Assembly (NCBI RefSeq): GCF_000716445.1
Contig: NZ_JNWK01000056.1
Coordinates: forward strand, 1-46,784
DNA length: 46,784 nt
Reading direction: 5' to 3'
From: Streptomyces wedmorensis
GTDB taxonomy: Bacteria; Actinomycetota; Actinomycetes; Streptomycetales; Streptomycetaceae
A program made the position numbers and the translations under genes. Under the pieces are notes generated by a model, which worked only from the letters and a program-made list of their open reading frames with translations, did no database searches and was not told the DNA's origin. This document shows, in pieces, positions 42,954 to 46,784 of this stretch. Position 1 is the first letter of the stretch. Each line of letters starts with the position of its first letter.

Positions 42954-43627
42954 TGGCCCATCCCCGAACCGCCCGCGCCGTCCGCACCGATCCCGCCGGT
43001 GCAGGCGGCGCCCGGCTCCGGGGTCTGCGGACCCTGCACGTACTTCGTGAAGAACGCGTCGACCCGCGGGTCGTCGGCGCCGTCCACGGTCACCTGCTTG
43101 CCCCAGGCGGACAGCATGATCGCCCCGGCCTGGTCGTCCACGGGGCTCATCAGCGTGTACTTCGTCTTGCCGACCTTGTCGGCCAACTGCTTCACGTCGG
43201 CCTGGGAGGCCGACTTGTTGTACGTCACCCAGACGGCGCCGTGCTCCAGCGAGTGCACGGCGTTCACCTCGGCGATCTTCTCCTTGTAGACCACGCCGTC
43301 GCAGTTCATCCAGACCGGGTGGTGGTCGCCGCCGACCGGCGGCTTCATGTCGTACTTCACGGCCGTCTCGACGTGGTTGCGGCCGAGCTTCTTCGCGTCC
43401 CAGGACTTCTCGGCCGTGATGGGGGCCTTGGCGGCGGCCTCCTTCGCGTCCTGCTCGTCGGACTTCTTCATCAGCACGACGGTGCCGAAGCCGACGAGGC
43501 CCAGGACGACGACCCCGGAGACGCCGATGGTGATCAGACGGTTGCGGCGCTCACGGGCCTGCTCGGCGCGGCGCATCTCCTCTATTCGGGCGCGGCGGTC
43601 GGCGTTGGCGGAGCGGGTGGCGGCCAT
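42950..43627 (-). CDS. DUF3105 membrane-anchored protein
   Basis: A 225-residue protein. A charged cytoplasmic start (RRARIEEMRRAEQARERRNR) precedes one transmembrane helix (about 30-52), then an extracellular DUF3105 domain with GDHHPVWMNCDGVVY and VHSLEHGAVWVTY. The conserved His and Cys residues could bind metal. The end is Gly-rich (TGGIGADGAGGSGMGQ). It is followed, with a four-base overlap, by DUF305, and the two families commonly travel together in actinobacteria. Confidence 0.85.
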   Translation of the reverse strand: MAATRSANADRRARIEEMRRAEQARERRNRLITIGVSGVVVLGLVGFGTVVLMKKSDEQDAKEAAAKAPITAEKSWDAKKLGRNHVETAVKYDMKPPVGGDHHPVWMNCDGVVYKEKIAEVNAVHSLEHGAVWVTYNKSASQADVKQLADKVGKTKYTLMSPVDDQAGAIMLSAWGKQVTVDGADDPRVDAFFTKYVQGPQTPEPGAACTGGIGADGAGGSGMGQ

Positions 43628-43702
43628 GGTGATGTCGTCCTTCTTCAGGGGGGGTGGGGTGGAGTTCGGGGTGGACGTGCGGGGGCGGTGCGCCCGCCGC
43701 CG

Positions 43703-44083
43703 TCACGTCCGGAGAACTTGAAGGACGTGCAGGTCCGGAGCGCGCGGCTGGGCGCCGGAGCGGCGCGCCGGGCCGTCGCCCGGGGGCGCCGCGAGCCGCG
43801 GGGGTCCGCCCGCCGCGTCCAGCGGCGGGTCGAGCGGGGGCGCGCTGAGCACCGCGGGGGAGAGGGAGGGGAAGAGCGAGCAGCCACCGCGGTCGTACGG
43901 GCAGACGTACTCGCCCACCACCGTCACCGCCCGCAGGCTCTCGCCCGGCTCGTGATGGGGATCCTGCCGGTCCGGCCCCGCGCCCAGACAGAGGAAGAGC
44001 GCGGCGAGGAGCGTCGCCACGGCACTCGCCAGTGCCATGGGACGCGCGTCTCCGGACAGGCGTACGAGCCGTGGGGCCCCCAT
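43703..44083 (-). CDS. Small membrane or secreted protein upstream of DUF3105
   Basis: A 126-residue protein from ATG 44083. A hydrophobic segment (ALASAVATLLAALFLCLGAG, about 17-36) is followed by a polar, Pro-rich outside region with CPYDRGGCSLF. TACGAT on the minus strand lies eight bases before the start, so the message may be leaderless. It precedes the DUF3105-DUF305 pair on the same strand and probably belongs with it. No family recognised. A 15-bp direct repeat overlaps its start. Confidence 0.55.
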   Translation of the reverse strand: MGAPRLVRLSGDARPMALASAVATLLAALFLCLGAGPDRQDPHHEPGESLRAVTVVGEYVCPYDRGGCSLFPSLSPAVLSAPPLDPPLDAAGGPPRLAAPPGDGPARRSGAQPRAPDLHVLQVLRT

Positions 44084-44120
44084 GGGCGCAGATCGTAGTG
44101 GGCGCGGGGCCCCTATGGGC
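44073..44120. repeat. 15-bp direct repeats upstream of the small membrane gene
   Basis: GGGGCCCCCATGGGC (44073-44087) and GGGGCCCCTATGGGC (44106-44120) differ at one base and lie 33 bases apart around the start of the minus-strand gene. They may be regulatory or chance GC repeats. Confidence 0.4.
44092..44097 (-). promoter_or_regulatory. -10 element for a leaderless transcript
   Basis: TACGAT on the minus strand ends eight bases before ATG 44083. Confidence 0.4.
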
Positions 44121-44331
44121 CGAACGGGGTACCACCGGGTGGCCGGAGCGCAGGCGCCGGACGGGCGAACAAGCACCCGGAATCAGCCGTTCCGCGTTAC
44201 CTGTGTCACACCCGAGCAGGCACTATGGGTGTGCAACGTGCGCGAAACCATGTGGTGGGATGCTCAGGTGCCCCCCGATGTACCCGAGGCGGTGGGAGCA
44301 GGCGGCCTGACCAGCGAGGATGGGTGTGGAA

Positions 44332-45693
44332 ATGGACAAGCAGCAGGAATTCGTGCTCCGTACGCTCGAGGAGCGTGACATCCGCTTCGTGCGCCTGTGG
44401 TTCACCGACGTGCTCGGCTTCCTGAAGTCGGTCGCGGTGGCCCCCGCCGAGCTGGAGCAGGCCTTCGACGAGGGCATCGGCTTCGACGGCTCCGCGATCG
44501 AGGGCTTCGCACGCGTCTACGAATCGGACATGATCGCCAAGCCGGACCCGGGCACCTTCCAGATCCTGCCCTGGCGCGCCGAGGCCCCGGGCACGGCCCG
44601 GATGTTCTGCGACATCCTCATGCCGGACGGCTCGCCGTCCTTCGCCGACCCGCGCTACGTCCTCAAGCGCGCCCTGGCCAAGACCTCCGACCTCGGCTTC
44701 ACCTTCTACACCCACCCCGAGATCGAGTTCTTCCTCCTGAAGGACAAGCCGCTCGACGGCACCCGGCCCACCCCGGCCGACAACTCGGGCTACTTCGACC
44801 ACACCCCGCAGAACGTCGGCATGGACTTCCGCCGCCAGGCCATCACCATGCTCGAATCGATGGGCATCTCGGTGGAGTTCTCCCACCACGAGGGCGCGCC
44901 CGGCCAGCAGGAGATCGACCTCCGCTACGCCGACGCGCTCTCCACCGCCGACAACATCATGACCTTCCGCCTGGTCATGAAGCAGGTGGCCCTGGAGCAG
45001 GGCGTGCAGGCCACGTTCATGCCGAAGCCGTTCTCCGACTACCCCGGCTCGGGCATGCACACCCACCTCTCGCTCTTCGAGGGCGACCGGAACGCCTTCT
45101 ACGAGTCGGGCGCCGAGTACCAGCTCTCCAAGGTCGGCCGCTCCTTCATCGCGGGCCTCCTCCGGCACGCCGGCGAGACCTCCGCCGTCACCAACCAGTG
45201 GGTCAACTCGTACAAGCGCATCTGGGGCGGCTCCTCGCGCACGGCCGGCTCCGGCGGCGAGGCCCCCTCCTACATCTGCTGGGGCCACAACAACCGCTCC
45301 GCCCTCATCCGCGTCCCCATGTACAAGCCCGGCAAGACCGGTTCCTCCCGCGTCGAGGTCCGCTCCATCGACTCCGGCGCCAACCCCTACCTCACCTACG
45401 CCGTCCTCCTCGCCGCCGGCCTCAAGGGCATCGAGGAGGGCTACGAGCTCCCCGCCGGCGCCGACGACGACGTCTGGGCCCTCTCCGACTCCGAGCGCCG
45501 CGCGATGGGCATCGAGCCCCTCCCGCAGAACCTCGGCGAGGCCATCGCCCTCATGGAGAAGAGCGAACTGGTCGCCGAGACCCTCGGCGAGCACGTCTTC
45601 GACTTCTTCCTCCGCAACAAGAAGCAGGAGTGGGAGGAGTACCGCTCCGAGGTCACCGCCTTCGAACTCCGCAAGAACCTGCCGGTGCTGTAG
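44332..45693 (+). CDS. glnA2: Glutamine synthetase-like protein, GlnA2 type
   Basis: A 453-residue member of the glutamine synthetase family, starting MDKQQEFVLRTLEERDIRFV at ATG 44332; GTG 44326 and ATG 44320 are less likely. GFDGSAIEGFARVYESDM, THPEIEFFL, GMHTHLSLF and SRVEVRSIDSGANPYLTYA mark the ATP, metal and glutamate sites. The region normally carrying the adenylylated Tyr (NLYDLP) reads EEGYELPAGADDD, so the usual adenylylation control is absent. From memory it is very close to Streptomyces coelicolor GlnA2, which has been assigned to gamma-glutamylation of polyamines rather than glutamine supply. No clear GlnR box is visible. Confidence 0.9.
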   Translation: MDKQQEFVLRTLEERDIRFVRLWFTDVLGFLKSVAVAPAELEQAFDEGIGFDGSAIEGFARVYESDMIAKPDPGTFQILPWRAEAPGTARMFCDILMPDGSPSFADPRYVLKRALAKTSDLGFTFYTHPEIEFFLLKDKPLDGTRPTPADNSGYFDHTPQNVGMDFRRQAITMLESMGISVEFSHHEGAPGQQEIDLRYADALSTADNIMTFRLVMKQVALEQGVQATFMPKPFSDYPGSGMHTHLSLFEGDRNAFYESGAEYQLSKVGRSFIAGLLRHAGETSAVTNQWVNSYKRIWGGSSRTAGSGGEAPSYICWGHNNRSALIRVPMYKPGKTGSSRVEVRSIDSGANPYLTYAVLLAAGLKGIEEGYELPAGADDDVWALSDSERRAMGIEPLPQNLGEAIALMEKSELVAETLGEHVFDFFLRNKKQEWEEYRSEVTAFELRKNLPVL

Positions 45694-45698
45694 GGGAG

Positions 45699-46137
45699 GT
45701 GGCCGTTCCCCGACGTCCCGCCGGTACGGAACTCGTGCCCGCGCCCGTCAACCGGGTGGCCAACACGGTGCCCGGTCTCGCGGCCGGGCTCGGCTGTGTC
45801 GCGTACGGGGCGGGGGGCGGGGACCGGGTGGGAGCGGGCGGCGGCGGTGGCCGTCCTCCTCGGGTGCGCCGCGCTCGCCCGGCGCGGGTACCGCGCGGGG
45901 GTTCGCTGCGAGGCCGAGCGGCTCGTCGTCCGCGGGTACCTGTGGACGCGGGTGATACCGCGGACGGCCGTCACGGGCGTCACGGACCTCCCGGCCGTGC
46001 GGTGGACCTCGCCCGGAGGACGGCGCAGGTGGACGCCGGTCACGGCGTTCGCGGCGGCCTCCGGGGAGATCGGCGCGACCCGAGCGCGCAAGCGGGAGGG
46101 GACGGCGCGGCTGCGGCGCTGGGCGGCGCGCCGGTAG
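45699..46137 (+). pseudogene. PH-domain-like membrane protein with frameshift
   Basis: A frame from GTG 45699 reads VPRRPAGTELVPAPVNRVAN and GLAAGLGCVAYGAGGGD, then loses sense. One base on, the next frame resumes WERAAAVAVLLGCAALARRG, then YRAGVRCEAERLVVRGYLWTRV and ends RRWAARR at 46137. Together they form a known type of small Streptomyces protein: two membrane helices and a PH-like domain. The shift lies in G-rich sequence at about 45811-45828; removing one G joins the frames. It is either a real mutation or an assembly error. It directly follows glnA2. Confidence 0.65.
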
Positions 46138-46200
46138 CGCCGCGCCGGACCGCGGAGAAATCCGTTGCCCGGGGCGCGGGGCAGGGCCGAGACTGCGGCG

Positions 46201-46689
46201 GTGAAGATCGATACCGTCGCCACCGCGCGGCTCACGCTGCATCCCCTGACCGTCGAGAAGGCCGAACGCGTCATCGGCCGGGAGCCCGGTCCTGACGACC
46301 TGTGGGGTGAGGGCTACCCCGGCGCCGGCGACGTCCGCGCGGCCGACGGTTTCCTGCGCGGGGTCGTCGAGCGGGGCGATCCCGGGGTGTTCCGCACCTA
46401 CGAGGTACGGCTCGACGGCGTCACCGTCGGCGGCATCGGGTTCCACGGCCCGCCGGACGAGATCGGGGTCGCGACCGTCGGATACGGGCTGCTGCCCCAC
46501 GTCCGCGGGAACGGCTACGCCTCCGAGGCGCTGCGGGCCCTCATCGAGGTGGCCCGCACGGCCGGCGCCGCCGGGGTCAAGGGCGGCGCCGACCTGGACA
46601 ACCCTGCCTCGCACCGGGTGATGGAGGCCGCCGGGATGCGCTGCGTGGCGGAGGACGAGAAGCTCCGCCACTTCTACCTGGCGCTCTAG
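46201..46689 (+). CDS. GNAT family N-acetyltransferase
   Basis: A 162-residue protein from GTG 46201; an upstream ATG is possible but adds an atypical leader. TARLTLHPLT opens the fold, and VGYGLLPHVRGNGYASEALRALIEVAR holds the acetyl-CoA binding RGNGYA motif near residue 103. DNPASHRVMEAAGM and the end LRHFYLAL are typical of the RimJ/RimL-like group. Substrate unknown. The stop lies about 43 bases before an IS630-type transposase start, so the element has inserted close to its end. Confidence 0.85.
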   Translation: MKIDTVATARLTLHPLTVEKAERVIGREPGPDDLWGEGYPGAGDVRAADGFLRGVVERGDPGVFRTYEVRLDGVTVGGIGFHGPPDEIGVATVGYGLLPHVRGNGYASEALRALIEVARTAGAAGVKGGADLDNPASHRVMEAAGMRCVAEDEKLRHFYLAL

Positions 46690-46784
46690 TCTTCTGAGTC
46701 AGGAATTCTGTTCAGATGTATAGGCTTGCCCTATGGCACGTACGGGGCGGCCGAAGGCCGAGTTGATCCTGTCGGATAAGGAAC
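46690..46784. mobile_element. Left end of an IS630-family insertion sequence, cut by the window
   Basis: After the GNAT stop the base composition becomes AT-rich for about 40 bases, unlike the surroundings, and then an IS630-type transposase begins. The terminal inverted repeat probably lies in this stretch, but its partner is outside the window, so the exact boundary cannot be set. Confidence 0.55.
46733..46784 (+). CDS. IS630-family transposase, 5' end only
   Basis: ATG 46733 opens MARTGRPKAELILSDKE and runs off the window. This is the standard beginning of Streptomyces IS630 transposases, just before their helix-turn-helix. The catalytic DDE domain cannot be seen, so completeness is unknown. 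Confidence 0.7.
   Translation, partial: MARTGRPKAELILSDKE

Noticed and set aside
44190..44215. GlnR box upstream of the glutamine synthetase gene
   Set aside because: GTTAC-six-CACAC resembles half of the GlnR consensus, but the second half lacks GAAAC. GlnA2 is not a clear GlnR target, so it is not called.
1..46784. CRISPR arrays, tRNA and rRNA genes
   Set aside because: No regularly spaced repeats, no cloverleaf with a CCA-like end and no rRNA-like sequence were found. The tandem repeats at 12106 and 17419 have no spacers.

Overview
This window is high-GC actinobacterial chromosome and almost certainly Streptomyces. Codons end overwhelmingly in G or C. Several genes appear to use leaderless promoters. 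The gene set is typical of the genus: Rsm22-family protein, F420 reductase, SARP regulator with ATPase, DrrAB-type exporter, GlnA2-like glutamine synthetase, and many MFS pumps paired with TetR regulators. Most of it reads as conserved core chromosome with accessory scars at both ends.

Region by region. 1-2.8 kb is a degraded edge. It holds a hairpin-rich stretch, a small membrane protein, a WXG100/type VII-like gene that has lost its 5' end and carries a frameshift, a translationally linked lipoprotein, and two orphan minus-strand fragments. 2.8-12.2 kb holds DUF1203, an NTF2-like protein, an SDR, a Tat-exported PhoD phosphatase, a Bcr/CflA pump, a hemerythrin, the Rsm22-like methyltransferase, a dimethylargininase, a TetR regulator and a small prim-pol-like protein. 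12.2-19.3 kb is an iron region: the efeO-efeB-efeU operon plus a lipoprotein, the wreck of a haem uptake locus (hmuV and hmuU fragments and the sortase-signal end of a surface protein), PhzF, and an intact haem oxygenase. DmdR1/IdeR-like iron boxes precede efeO and the haem oxygenase. 19.3-24.6 kb holds methionine aminopeptidase, a small conserved protein, an MFS pump, a protein of unknown function, npdG, a tiny membrane protein and an M50 protease.

24.6-31 kb holds a 1162-residue SARP/NB-ARC/TPR regulator facing a DrrAB-type exporter, then panB. 31-38.6 kb holds a DHA2 pump under a 33-bp palindrome together with its TetR, a membrane endonuclease/phosphatase, a second MFS pump, glutamine-dependent NAD synthetase, and a frameshifted DUF4352-type protein. 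38.7-46.8 kb holds an amino-acid permease, a DUF998 protein coupled to an alpha/beta hydrolase, a CBS-pair protein, a coupled DUF3105-DUF305 pair with a small membrane partner, the GlnA2-like synthetase, a frameshifted PH-domain protein, a GNAT, and the first codons of an IS630-type transposase cut off by the window end.

The most notable finding is the decayed haem-import locus between two intact iron genes. The Walker A, signature and Walker B parts of hmuV have been deleted. hmuU survives as about its last 43 codons, joined head-to-head to the tail of a cell-wall-anchored protein. I saw no complete novel defence or biosynthetic system. All functional calls come from reading motifs and family resemblance by eye; no database search was run.
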